This document shows positions 29,533 through 40,370 of a stretch of DNA of 64,000 bases, in pieces; within the stretch, counting starts at the first letter, position 1, and each line of letters opens with the position of its first letter. The translations under genes were made by a program, and so were the position numbers. This stretch comes from Diploptera punctata (Eukaryota; Arthropoda; Insecta; Blattodea; Blaberidae), in contig JASPKZ010007429.1 of NCBI GenBank assembly GCA_030220185.1, forward strand, positions 804,001 through 868,000. The letters are read 5' to 3'. Below the pieces are notes generated by a model, which was given only the letters and a program-made list of their open reading frames with translations, searched no databases and was not told the DNA's origin.

Positions 29533-29816
29533 ATTATAGCAATTTCATCATCACTCCAGGGATTAGGCAATTGCCTGTTCCGACTTCATAAGCATCAGCC
29601 CAACGTGTTCTAGGTCTTCCAACATCACGTCTTCCTCTTGCTTGATAATTTCTTACTAACAATGGATATCTCTCCTTACTCATTTCATCCATATGATCAA
29701 TCCATTTCTGTCTGTAATTCGTGACAAGTAAAAGGATGTACAAGACTTGACAGAATAAGAAATGAGGATATAAGAGAAGAATTGAAAGTACAGCCTTTAT
29801 TGGATTATAGCAATTT
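29533..29816. mobile_element. RT-2 copy with 5' inversion (twin priming), 13-bp target duplication
   Basis: ATTATAGCAATTT flanks the insert (29533-29545 and 29804-29816). 29546-29725 is the 3' part on the minus strand (YRQKWIDHMDEM, RGRRDVGRPRTRW, end at GATGATGAAATT). 29722-29803 is the adjacent upstream part on the plus strand (GTACAAGACTTGACAG..., RIRNEDIREELKVQPLLD). In the 41360 copy these two pieces are contiguous on one strand. The junction shows a 3-bp overlap (GAC). Confidence 0.88.
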
Positions 29817-29830
29817 ATTGGTCATATTCG

Positions 29831-30419
29831 TTATATTTTCACTCTTTTAAGAATTAAAGAACTTTTATCGTACAATAATTTATTTACTTCATGTTTTAGA
29901 GTATTTGAGTTGTTAAATTTCTCAGATTTTTGTTTCTTGTAAAATCTAACTTCCTCTCCTATTTCGTTTCAATTCATGGTATGGACTTTTCCCTTACGTA
30001 TATATCTGAGCAAATATTTATGTATTGTCTCGCAACAAGCAAGTAGCTACTGATAATTTCAATTATTTAAATTGTATGCTACAATATCAAATTCCTCACT
30101 TTAAAAGCTTTCCGCTCTTACAGTGATCCTCATCAAAACTAAACCATATGACCTGCTCGCTTTTCATTGGTTATGGACATGTAGAAGCAATAAGTACGCG
30201 AAAAAGTAGTTCCCTTCATTAATTAAAAGCATGTCCTCTGAAAATACTTGTTATTCTTCAATAATGAAAATAATAACACTCAAAACATAGAAAATATTCT
30301 AAAATATACCTAATCAATAATTACAACTTAAAATAGTTTATCACATATGGACGATTAATTTGAGTCATGCTTCAGTCGATTCTGATGCAACAAAATGGCT
30401 GAAGTGTCAAGTCTTCTGT
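29831..30419. other. No recognised gene
   Basis: AT-rich; no repeat partner in the window. Confidence 0.4.
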
Positions 30420-30423
30420 TACC

Positions 30424-30660
30424 GTGTCGCTATCTAAATTTTTAAAACACAACTCTGGCAAACCTTTGACTGGTAGTAAGAAAACACTTATTTTAAATGT
30501 ATTTCACAAGTTCAGCGGAAAATCTTGCCAGGTTTCTTGTAATCTATCCCATTCAACGATCACGTGTCTTACATACTTCACACGTGGCCCTTGTCAGTGT
30601 GACAGTAATTGTGGCGCGAATTGCGGAAGGATACAATTAGTGTTTATGTTAGGATCACTC
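30424..30660 (+). pseudogene. Possible transposase N-terminal remnant
   Basis: The 79-codon frame contains GKPLTGSKKTLILNVFHKF and then CNLSHSTIT, which recalls the start of some insect transposase-like proteins (a basic helix then a helix-turn-helix). No further domain, no terminal repeats seen. A chance ORF is possible. Confidence 0.25.
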
Positions 30661-30775
30661 TAAAAGAGTGGATAAGGTATAGCTTGCTTGTCACTTGTTT
30701 TATTCTCAAGTAAATAATTTCTTCTTATTATTCTTATTCTTTTCTAGGATTTTCATCCTGTTCATTTCCCAAATC

Positions 30776-31114
30776 ACTCCTCGGAGGAGGGGGCACGCCG
30801 TAGCGTAGTGGCTAAGGCACTGAACTACAAGCCGGAGGGTCGAGGGTTCAAGTCCCGTTGGGGTCAGGATTTTTAAACTGACCCAAACCCTCTGGCGGCA
30901 CTATGGCCCTGGGGTCGACTCAGTCTCTAACGGAAATGAGTACCAGACGCTTGTTCTGGGGGTAAAGGCGGCCGTCACGCAGGGCTAACAACCCGGCTGA
31001 CATAAAGTGCCGATTGTCTAGAAAAAGTGGGAGCCTTAACCTCCTACTACCCCAAGGGCCTCCGGGCCTGTTGTGGGATCACTTTACTTTACTTTTACTT
31101 TACTCCTCGGAGGA
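30776..31114 (+). mobile_element. SINE-E (fourth tRNA-headed family), 13-bp target duplication
   Basis: The element 30789-31101 is flanked by ACTCCTCGGAGGA (30776-30788 and 31102-31114). Head: A box TAGCGTAGTGGCTAAGG and B box GGTTCAAGTCC within a 75-nt tRNA-like segment starting at GGCACGCCG. Body is GC-rich with no similarity to SINE-A to D; tail is (CTTTA)n. Single copy in the window. Confidence 0.88.
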
Positions 31115-31325
31115 AGACATATTGGATGTGCAACCACTGTCTATCAATTTTTTGACTCGTCTTCCTCTTGTTCTTCTCCAGTCCATTTGTCTATCTACTT
31201 TAGCTCTTTTTTGCAAGTCTGTTGTCTTCCATTCTTTCCATGTGATATTTTCAATATTTTCGTCTGTCTATAATAAATTTGGTTGTCTTGAATTTGACAT
31301 TTGTCTCTAATTTCTGTAAAAAATA
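31115..31325 (-). pseudogene. Possible RT C-terminal remnant
   Basis: On the minus strand, TWKEWKTTDLQKRA and WRRTRGRRVKKL hint at the basic, W-containing tail of the RT families here. Too short and decayed for certainty. Confidence 0.25.
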
Positions 31326-31505
31326 AATAAATAAATAATTGTCATAAACTGATTTACTAATTGATTTTAGTCAAATCTTTTATGTTACACTGCATAATTT
31401 TGTAAATTTTAGGTTACAACTGCATATATTTTTTTGCATATTTCGGTGGCTTTAGGTCATACAATTCCTATCCCTTCTAATAACATTTTTTGTTAAATAG
31501 GGTCT

Positions 31506-32225
31506 TTAAGGGGGGTGACGGGTGAAAAATGTACCTATTGAGATCAAAATTGGCATTTTTTGTTTTTTTCTACCAAACAAAATAGCCTGTACTCTAATGT
31601 ATATGTTGGCAAAGTTTCAGAGGCTTATGACGCTTCTGAGTGCCCTAAATTACGCCAGAGTTAAAAGGCTGCGCGAGTTACATACTACCTGCATGCAAAT
31701 CTTTAAACTTGTTTCTCCACACTTTTATTTCCACTGCATTTTTGTACATTCAAAATTGAATGGAATTCACAAATTGTGTCCTAGAATGTTCAAATTTTTA
31801 CTGCATGTCCTAAAAACAATGGGTAACAAAGTAGTGCAAGAGTTTCATGATTGAAGTAGTATTTTAAGAAATAAAAAAAATAAAATGTACGCAATTATTA
31901 TTTTTTTTGTAATTCCACGCATAAGGTACATTTTTTCTCCCTTTGTATTCACATTTAAAGAATTCTAATGCATGATGTTTTTCTGAATATTTTAGGGGTC
32001 TTGTAAAAAATCAGACATTTTACTAAAATAATTGTGAAACCCATTTAATTATAATATATGCAATTTTTTAAAATATAATATTTAATAACTCATAAAATAA
32101 ATGTCTCACAAGAATGAAACTTACACACGTAATTATGTATCATGCAGTGAATGTTTGTACAACAAATCAAGTCTCTAGCTCAAAAAATGTAGAAAATAGA
32201 AATTTCACCCATCACCCCCCCTTAA
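31506..32225. mobile_element. TTAA-flanked nonautonomous DNA transposon (Kolobok- or piggyBac-like)
   Basis: Left end GGGGGGTGACGGGTGAAA (from 31510) and right end TTTCACCCATCACCCCCCC (to 32221) are inverted repeats, each bordered by TTAA (31506-31509 and 32222-32225). A TTAA duplication with G-rich ends fits Kolobok best; piggyBac is possible. The 710-bp interior has only a 110-codon plus-strand ORF (31522-31854) without recognisable motif. Confidence 0.75.
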
Positions 32226-32315
32226 ATAGGATAATAGCATTCCTTTGGGGGTAAGAGATTTTAATCTCCTTCTGTATAGAAATTAACACTGTACTTGTGC
32301 AAGAAATGTCCGATC

Positions 32316-32656
32316 CGATTGAGGGTCTTTCCACTTTTCAGCGGTTGCCCCTTTTACCAGCCGGCTGCTGGCCCTTCACATCCACATGTGTCAATCACAG
32401 AGGTAGATGATCAACAGCCAGTGTAGGTGTGACATGTGGTTAGCATGTCGAGTCCCCCAGCCGTTATAGCTGGTTCCTCAACCTGGAGCCGCTACTTATT
32501 GTAGCTACCCAATTGCCTCACGATGCTGGGTGGGTCCCATACTGGCCGAAATACCATGAGAAAATTTCTTCCCCCATGGAGACTCGAACCAGCGCAAGTC
32601 CCGTAGCTCTCCGTCAAGGCTTCTTACCTTAACCGCTCGGCTACGGCGCGGGACAG
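32316..32656 (-). mobile_element. SINE-C, full length
   Basis: GTCCCGCGCCGTAGCCGAGC at 32656 to CCCTCAATCGG at 32318; a 7-bp deletion of GCGCCGG type around 32533. No clear target duplication. Confidence 0.85.
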
Positions 32657-33559
32657 AAGAAAACGTACAAACCATAGAAAGCACCCCATGCTTTTGATAG
32701 TAAAATTATTTTTTTGTAGATACTCTAGTTTTATTCTAGATGTTTTGGAGATTATTTTTTTTGTTGACCACTTTAATTTTATCCCAAGTGCGTTGGAAAT
32801 TAAAATTATTTTGCATTTTTAGTTCGGTTTTATAATATAGCGTGTTGTTTTAGTTTTTTAAACTATTGTTTATTTTTTATTTTTTAGTTTAATTGATTGT
32901 CAAAAAAAACACACACAGGCTCACTAATGTTCCTCTCAAATGCCAGTGAATCTACACGCTCGGTTATTGACATTTTATTGACAGGTCAAAGATCATTTCC
33001 CTGCGTGTGAACTCTACGTACCTAGTTGTAAGGATGTTGCACTATGTAACTGATATTCAAGGTCACCTGTTATCATTGATATAAAAACGGTCCTGCAAGT
33101 TTATGCCCTCAATTGCTCCCAGTTACCTCAATCTTCTTGTAATGGCTCGACTGTTAAAAAAGTTGTCCAATAGGAAACTTTGGTCAAACATGGTAAAAGA
33201 ATGTTTTAACATCAGTTCTTCATTTCAGTCAAATTTGCGGACTCAACGTATCATATTTTGAATACCGTAAATGTCCATAATTTACGATCAGAAATGTTAT
33301 TTCATTTCGTGACACTATTCTGTTTTATAAAGACAAATATTACTTCGTGAAACTATGCTATTTTCAATTTAAATTACTGCGACCTTAGAAATATGTCAGG
33401 GTTAGCTTAGTTATGCGACGGACACGTATTAATAATAATATTGCCTTTGTCTGTTTAGCGGTTTTCACTACATCTTCCTGTGTTCGATTAATCTACAGTC
33501 ATTCTCTTTGTCATTCCAATCTCTGTCCTTTCTCCCTCATGCTGCTCAAAACACCATCA
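32657..33559. other. No recognised gene
   Basis: AT-rich single-copy-looking sequence; plus-strand ORFs are short and featureless. Confidence 0.4.
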
Positions 33560-34010
33560 ATCCACGTACTTTTGGTCGTCCTCTTCTTCTTCTGCCAAGT
33601 GGAACCCATTCTACTATTCATTATCATCATCATCATCATCCAGGTATTAAGCCTGTTCACTCGTTCCGGTTTCATGAAAGCTACAATTGTTAAAATTGTT
33701 CAGACCATCTGCTGTGTGGGCATCCAACATTTCTCCTTCCGTGTGGTTTATAATTTAGCAATAATTTTGGAAATCTTTCTTCTGGAATTCTATCAACATG
33801 TTCTTTCCAGGCGTTCCTATATTTAATTGTTCGGTCTGTATGAAAGTATTTATTTTCTTTCTTATATCTTAATTTCTTTTCTTATCCAACAGAGTATATC
33901 CTGCTATGTTTCTTAAAAATCTAATCTCAGCTGCTTCCAATCTTTGTTCTTGTCTTTTAGTGATCGTCCAACATTCTGATCCATACCTAGTATTCTTCTT
34001 CGGAATCTAT
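33560..34010 (-). pseudogene. Decayed RT-2 family copy
   Basis: On the minus strand, YGSECWTITKRQEQRLEAAE-like words at 33930-33990, then a LLDKKRN block (33880), an ERMPGKNMLIEFQ-like block (33790) and a GRPKVR basic block near 33575; ends in (GAT)n at 33625. The order near 33600-33660 suggests a second fragment end inside. Multiple stops. Confidence 0.5.
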
Positions 34011-34112
34011 CTTCTGTCTTCCTTTTACTTGACTATACCATTTTAATTGTATGTTTTTTTAAATAAAATCCATAATTAAACTTTGAACATTCATCTTTTG
34101 TTTAATTACTCT

Positions 34113-34217
<105 letters not shown>

Positions 34218-34548
34218 CCATCCGTAGTAATTCTGCCCAAGGGCAGGTCTTTCACTGCAATCATAGCATTTTCATGCTATACTTTGCAGCTTTACTAGGG
34301 AATTGTAGGTGTGGTAGCCTCCCATTACTTTCCATACTGGTGAAGGATGATGATGATAAGGATGATGATGATGATGATGGCCGGATGATTTTCGGGGACC
34401 GTTGGGCCCTAACCTTCCTGACATTTGTCTTACATGTGAGGAAACCCCCTCAAAAAACACTCGCCCATCAGCCTGTCCCAACCGGGAATCGAACCTAGGT
34501 CCACTGCGTGACAAGGCAGCACTCTACCTCGAGATCACAGAGGTGGAC
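34218..34548 (-). mobile_element. SINE-A inside an (AAT)n tract
   Basis: Complete from GTCCACCTCTGTG at 34548 to GAATTACTACGGATGG at 34218. Both sides are (AAT)n, so either it inserted into a microsatellite (as target duplication) or its own tail seeded one side. Confidence 0.85.
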
Positions 34549-34602
<54 letters not shown>

Positions 34603-34640
34603 GTAATAATAATAATAATAATAATAACATATAATAATTA
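34549..34640. repeat. (AAT)n microsatellite, right of SINE-A
   Basis: About 28 AAT units with one AGT variant. Confidence 0.93.
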
Positions 34641-35274
34641 AACTAACTCACTGGCACTAACGAACCCGTTCGTTCATGGCCGTGCCGAGAAAAGCTCTCC
34701 ATACATGCCTATACTGAGCTAATGTTTTCAAGTCATCCCCTGTATAATCTACTTCCCTCAATGTGGGTAATGTTAACTCCCATTCCATTCTTGGTCTACC
34801 ACCTGGGAGTTTTCCTTCTGGTTTTCCTACAAGAAGCTTCCATGCACCTCTTTCATTCATCATTCATGCCACATGTCCTGCCCATCGCAGTCTATGAGGC
34901 TTAACTGTTCTTATTAGCTATGTAGCTCATTATAATGGAGTTTTCTCCATTCAACTGTCTGTTCATCTTTCTTTGGTCCAAACATTTTCCTAAGAACTTT
35001 ATTCTCAAATACTCGTAATCTTTTTTCCTCCCTTAAAGTAACAGTCCATATTTCGCATCCATGTAATATAACTGGAAAAATAACAGTTTAATATATTTTC
35101 AGTTAAACGTTTTTTGAAAGGAATTGGGACCCTGTAATGCATAATAGTACGCATTTCCAGAATGGAGCCTATGTTTAATTTCTTTGTGCATCTCATTCCT
35201 ATTTGTGAATATTGTTCCTAGATATTTGAAATCAGCTATCTCTTCAAAATTTCCCACATATGTCATTAGTTGTC

Positions 35275-35276
<2 letters not shown>
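34641..35276 (-). pseudogene. RTE-1 copy, old, with (AACT)n-type tail
   Basis: From FEEIADFKYLGTIFTNRNEMHK (35270) to VRAFLGTAMNERVR near 34660, with several frameshifts and a deletion of the ALQRLLMSQLLS helix. The 5' end meets an (ATT)n tract exactly at the codon for NGQL. Confidence 0.8.
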
Positions 35277-35335
<59 letters not shown>

Positions 35336-35340
35336 TATTA
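35277..35340. repeat. (ATT)n microsatellite
   Basis: About 21 ATT units at the 5' truncation point of the RTE-1 copy. Confidence 0.93.
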
Positions 35341-35344
35341 TATC

Positions 35345-36405
35345 TATTGAAACTTCAGACAAAAATAAACTATTCTACCAAAAGACGTGTAAGGGTCACA
35401 GGTATGAAATAATATTTCCTATGTAGTAAAATAGATCTAGTAATTTAATTAATGGGATTGTATTTGCAGACCTCCCTCGAATAAAGAAAGTGACTTACAA
35501 TTTTGTGTCACATTCGGTTTATATGGAACATTGTTTCGTAGCCAAGCTCAAGAGAATGATAAAAGATGCCACATAATTAACGGAATGCCAATTGGTTACT
35601 GTGTTAGCTTGTGAAGATTGCATAAATGAAAGTTAATCGATAATTCATTTTAAAATATGTGTGAATGAATTAAAAATTCAATATACTGGCCATGAACTAA
35701 TTTTATATTCTCGAGAATTAATATGAATGTTAAATGAGTTGCGACGACGAGAATACAATTCTCTTAATAATCTATTTTGGCCTATTGTATTTGTCTTATG
35801 TACCGGTAATACATCCGGTTGGTACACATGAACCTTGGGTTACATTTAGCCAATTTCCATGGAGTATTTCGGCAGAATTAAATTATAATAGGTTGCAGGT
35901 TCCGTTTATGATTAAATTAAAAGTCCTTTGTGGTGGTGATGTTGAAAATTCTAATATTAATAGTATTAGTCATTCAAAATATCTCTGCAGGCGGACGGAT
36001 CGCGAAGCACTGCTTGTTGCTACACGTGACGTAATACAAGGCAGTGTACAGTGGAAAAATAATCACAGTTGCCTTTTAATAACACTTGTAACCACGTCGT
36101 TCGCTCTTGAACAGTGATTTCGTGTCCATACAACAATTTGTATTATAGACCTACGTTTGTATTGTGTAAGTATGGAGATGCCTAAAAGTCTCCAAGAAAA
36201 GTGATTAATTCACATGGCAGAAAGATAATTTACATATTACAATGTGCACCGCTAACAAACTTTCTACTAGACCTGCACTGCCAGCGTCCCGCGTCCCATT
36301 CCCCTCCGCACTTCATAGATAGCAGTGTCACGTGTTCTAATCCTGCATAAACATGACTGCAGCGCCCTCTGTCAACAACTGCGCTTACTCCTTGAACGGG
36401 TAATA
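35345..36405. other. No recognised gene
   Basis: Longest stretch without an obvious repeat in the first 40 kb. The plus-strand ORF 35734-36117 (127 codons) has no motif, signal peptide or coding bias I can support. 36280-36400 is more GC-rich. Confidence 0.4.
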
Positions 36406-37275
36406 CAGTAAAAGCTTCTTATTTACGGTTCCATTATCCGCGGGTTAAAAAAGTCGTGACACAGTTCCTGTATTCACGGCTAAAAATTCTTTATTCGCGG
36501 ATACAGTAGGTATATTAGAAGGGTTAGTATTCTTTATTTACGCATCGGCAACTTTTTTTTTTACCGCAGGAACGTGCCGAGGCGGGTTTTACAAAGAGTG
36601 ATTAAAACCAAATAGACAAATGGGTATCAAAGTAAAACAGACCTTATTGTCACCAAGCCTAAAGTTCGTTGTTAAAATCCACCGCCGCTATGTCTGTTGA
36701 TAAATGCCGCCCTCGTCGCGATCGTTGTTTTATTGTTTCAACTTGTCATTCGTTGCAATAATTTTGATTGAATAACATGTGCCTCTTCTACTTTGTTCCC
36801 AGTTTATAATGTCGAGTAAAAGGGAGAAAAAAGTTCCGAAGCGGAAAAAAGTAGTGTTGTTGCTTAAAGTAAAAATGGAAGTGCTTGGTTGTTTACGCGT
36901 TGGCGAGTCGTTTGCATTCATATCATGCTGTTTCAATGCTAATGAATCGTCTGTACGTTTCATCAGGTAATCCGAAGACAAAGTAAGGAATTGTACAGCT
37001 GAATTCACAGCTCTATATCAATCTTAATTTAAAACCCTTTTAAAAGTGACAAAACAGGAAAAAAAAAAATACTATGTTTTTAAGTCCTTACTAAGCCTGG
37101 CAATAATAATTAATATAAATTTTTCAAAATCTCTCATTAAATTGATTTTATTTTCATAAGTTTTATTTTATTTTGGAACCTTGGAACGTATCCCCTATAT
37201 ACCCATACAAATTACCATTCCATATTCGCGGCATATTTATTGAACATATCCCCCGCGAATAAGGAATTTTTACTG
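36406..37275 (+). mobile_element. pogo/Tigger-type element, internally deleted
   Basis: Left end CAGTAAAAGCTTCTTATTTA and right end inverse AAGGAATTTTTACTG (terminal repeat about 20 bp, imperfect, both with CGCGG inside: TATCCGCGGG and CCCGCGAATA). Flanked by TA at 36404-36405 and 37276-37277. Carries the first ~54 codons of a transposase on the plus strand. Confidence 0.8.
36809..36970 (+). pseudogene. pogo/Tigger transposase N-terminal (CENP-B-type HTH) remnant
   Basis: MSSKREKKVPKRKKVVLLLK, then KMEVLGCLRVGESFAFISCCF and NESSVRFIR: the start of the CENP-B-like helix-turn-helix (K-x-x-x-L...GES...F.V..S.V..I) with the stop 54 codons in. The DDE domain is missing, consistent with the internal deletion. 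Confidence 0.65.
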
Positions 37276-37349
37276 TATCTACGTAGTAACATCAATTGGA
37301 GTAGTGTTTTATTTGGTACTCTTTAACAACTCAGGCTAAAGCATAATAT

Positions 37350-38247
37350 AAAATTATTAAGGGGCGGATTCCTATGACAAGCCATATTTTTTTCCAAAGC
37401 CTATATTCTAAGCTTCAACAAAGTAAAAACAATTATATCCATCCATAGTAATTCTGCCCGAAGGCAGGTCCTTCACTGCAATCACAGCATTTTCATGCTA
37501 TGCTTGCAGCTTTACTAGGGAATTGTGTAGGTGTGGTAGCTTCCCGTTGCTTTCCACACCGGTGAAGATTGATGATGATAATGAATAATGGTAAGGATGA
37601 TAATGATAAGGATGGTGGCCATATGATTTGGGGGACCGTTTGGGCCTTAAAGTTTTCCTGACATTTGTCTTACAGGTGAGGAAAACCCCCGATAAAAAAC
37701 CTCACCCAGAAAAACTGCCCCGACCGGGGATCGAACCCGGACCCGCTGCGTGACAAGGCAGGACGCTACCTCGAGACCACAGCGGTGGACTACAATTATA
37801 TATGCCTTATTATTAATATTAATAGGATTTCATTGGGTCTTAAAAGTCATATTCTCACATTTCAGATCTTTGGTCATATGTCTGCTTTTTTCTATGATAA
37901 AGTCATATTTTAGTCATATTTTGGGTTTTTTAATAGCCTAGTCATCAGGCGATTGGAAATAACCATCATTTTAGGCCTATCGGTATAAAAATCGTCAGTT
38001 TCACAGTACACTCGTTTCGAAGGTTTCTGTCAACAGGTAGCAAATGTTTGCACTGGACAATAGAAGAAGATTTCCCTTTTCTTATGAACGTATAAGAATG
38101 AACAATTAATATAGTACGTGTAAACAATTCATTCAATTATAAGGTCGTATTTTTGTCTTTTAGGTCATATTTAATCCTTTTTTAGGTCATAAATGCATAC
38201 ATATTTTCCATTTTTTAGGTCATAGAAATCCTCCCCTTAAAAATTAT
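37350..38247. mobile_element. hAT-like nonautonomous element containing a nested SINE-A
   Basis: Element 37358-38239 with ends TAAGGGGCGGATTCCTATGAC and its inverse GTCATAGAAATCCTCCCCTTA (two mismatches), flanked by the 8-bp AAAATTAT (37350-37357, 38240-38247). The interior repeats the word GGTCATA/GTCATATTT many times (37840-38220). It was split by SINE-A at 37439-37791. No transposase remnant seen. Confidence 0.85.
37429..37801 (-). mobile_element. SINE-A nested in hAT-like element, 10-bp target duplication
   Basis: SINE 37439-37791; ACAATTATAT at 37429-37438 and 37792-37801. Complete head (B box GGTTCGATCCC), body and A tail with the CATAGCATGAAAATGCTGTG hairpin. Confidence 0.9.
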
Positions 38248-38260
38248 AATATCCCATTGG

Positions 38261-38560
38261 CCCACCGCTGTGGTCTCGATTTAGCGTGCTGCCTACATCT
38301 ATCTCTCGACCTGTTATCACATGATGTTGAATAGAGTGAGCCAGTTAGAGTAGGTTCTGCATGACCCACACCACGCAACTTCATTCTTGAATACCGGCCT
38401 AAGTTTAGGATTAAGCACTCTCCTGGCGCACCACTATCATCATTATCATCCATCATATCATCGGGGCAGCATAATCCCGCCTTCAAGGCGTTCCAAACCT
38501 CAGATGTGGGTTACAATTGCATCAATGCTAGGAGAGAAGACCAGAAATATCGAAGTGAAC
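38261..38560 (+). mobile_element. SINE-B with replaced centre
   Basis: The first 30 nt (CCACCGCTGTGGTCTCG, GCGTGCTGCC) are the SINE head; then about 105 nt of unrelated sequence (38294-38395) replaces the B box and body; the B tail resumes at TAAGTTTAGGATTAAGCAC and runs to GAAGACCAGAAATATCG. Either a recombinant or a template-switched copy. Confidence 0.65.
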
Positions 38561-38613
38561 ATCCAGGGCATAGAAAAAAAAATGTTTTTGTGTACATTTT
38601 AATAATTGTTTAT

Positions 38614-39093
38614 ACATAACTAGGGTAAAAGAGTGGAACCCTTGATAGAGGTCCACTCCAGGGAGTAGGCGCCCCTGCCCTTTTGTGAGCTCCAGGTCCC
38701 ACTCGCCCAGTGGGTAGTACCTGGGTAGGGCCTCGTCCACAGGGTTACGTGGGGAGAAGAGAAGTCCCCAAAGCCGTAGTGAAGGCAACTTCTCTAGGAG
38801 ACGAACACTCCGAAATTCCACTTCCCTGCCCTCCAGGAAGAGGGGTTTGGCTAGAGGCTGGTAACCTCTACTAGTAAAAAATAACTTACTCATAAACTTC
38901 AGCAGAAGAATAGCCGAACAAAAATGGAAGCAACACATAGACAGAATGAATGAAGATAGATATCCAAAACAAATAAAATACAAACCTAAAGGCACCCGGG
39001 ATGTGGGCAGACCTAGAAAGAGATGGGCTGAAGTCGGAACGGGTCAACAGACCTAATCCATGAATGCAGATGATGATGATGACGACATAACTA
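38614..39093 (+). mobile_element. RT-2 copy joining a GC-rich segment to the RT C-terminus, 9-bp target duplication
   Basis: ACATAACTA flanks the insert (38614-38622, 39085-39093). 38623-38870 is a GC-rich segment (AGTGGGACCTGGAGCTC on the minus strand; CCACTCCAGGGAGTAGGC on the plus) unlike anything else here, followed at about 38890 by RIAEQKWKQHIDRM, KYKPKGTRDVGRPRKRWAEV and a (GAT)n tail. Because one duplication encloses both, they were integrated together; the first part may be the 5' UTR of the same element. Confidence 0.7.
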
Positions 39094-39806
39094 AACAACT
39101 AACTAACTCACTGGCACTATCGAACCCGTAGGTTCATGGCCGCGCGGACATAATCTCTTCTTACATCCTTCTCCTGAGCTAATGTTTTCGAATCATTCCC
39201 TGTATAATCTACTTCCCTCAAATCATAGTTAATGTTTTCTCCCACCTCATTCTTGGTCTACCAACTGGGCGTTTTCCCTCTGGTTTTCCTACAAGAAGCA
39301 TCATTATATTTGGCTTCCTATAAAGACCATGTAGTTCACCCTTATGTACTCTTCTCTATTCTCCTGTCTGTTCATCTCTCTTTGGTCCAAAACATTTCCG
39401 AAGAACTTTATTCTCAAATACTCGTAATCTCCTTTCCTCCTTTAAAGTAAGAGTCCATGTTTCGCATCCATATAATATAACTGGTAGAATAATAGTTTTA
39501 TATATTTTCATTTTTTACATTTTTTGAAAGGAGTTGGGAAGTCAAGAGTCTCTGTAATGCATAATAGCACGCATTTCCAGAATTGAGCCTATGTTTAATT
39601 TCTTTGTGAATCTCATTCCTATTTGTGATTATTGTTCTCAGGTATTTGAATTCAGCCACTTCCTCAAAATTTCCCTCATTTGTCATTAACTGTCCATATC
39701 TATTATATAATGTATTTCTATGTGTGACCATATATTTAGTTTTATTGGTATTTACTTGCAGCCCCAATTTCTTAGTATTACTCAATAGTGTACGCGTGTT
39801 GGCCTA
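39094..39806 (-). pseudogene. RTE-1 copy with internal deletion, (AACT)n-type tail
   Basis: From NTRTLLSNTKKLGLQVNTNKTK (39800) through the open frame 39785-39498, the YGCETWTL block and HKGELHGL, then a deletion joining the RKPN block to the KLLVGKPEGKR-equivalent region at about 39300, to the C-terminus at 39130. Confidence 0.82.
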
Positions 39807-40370
39807 TTTATACACAATCTGTTTAAATTATATTTTCTATACGAACAATGTCGCGGAGTTCGCTAGTTTTCTATAAAATTGAGTCTGCATGACTTACGCC
39901 CCTTAAACATTAATTTATTCACCGTATATTATTTTTTCAAACACGACAAGAAGTTAATAGTAATTTATAGCGATAAGTAATAGTCTGATCATTCAACGTA
40001 TAATTTGAAATTAAATTAGTTTTAGAAAGAAGGTATAATCAAAGTAATTTATCATAATGAATGAAACTGAATTAATTAAAAAATCAAGGCCAATGTAGTA
40101 TCTAAACAGTAAATTCCTTATATTCGGAAGTAGATTGGCACGTGCGATGTTCAATTAATTCAAATGGCTGGCCGTGCCCAGCATGAAAATTGTTGAGATG
40201 CTTCATTGAAGGCCGAGCAAAGATTATGGCTATTTTATGTGAAGGCCATTCGGAATTCGCAGAATAATCCTATGAAGATTAATAAAATCCAATAGCTCCT
40301 ATGAAAGTAATTTCTATTTCCCTGCGTTGCCCGGGTATTTATTTATCCCAATCTTCTTGTCGCCAATCAG
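39807..40370. other. No recognised gene
   Basis: AT-rich. CTGCGTTGCCCGGGTATTTA at 40322 resembles 12169. No ORF of note. Confidence 0.4.

Noticed and set aside
31522..31854. 110-codon ORF as a possible gene
   Set aside because: It lies wholly inside a TTAA-flanked transposon, has no motif, and starts inside the terminal repeat.
33413..33826. 137-codon ORF
   Set aside because: Overlaps the antisense of a decayed RT fragment and low-complexity (ATC)n sequence; no motif.
35734..36117. 127-codon ORF as a host exon
   Set aside because: No domain, no splice context I can support, AT-rich composition; consistent with chance.
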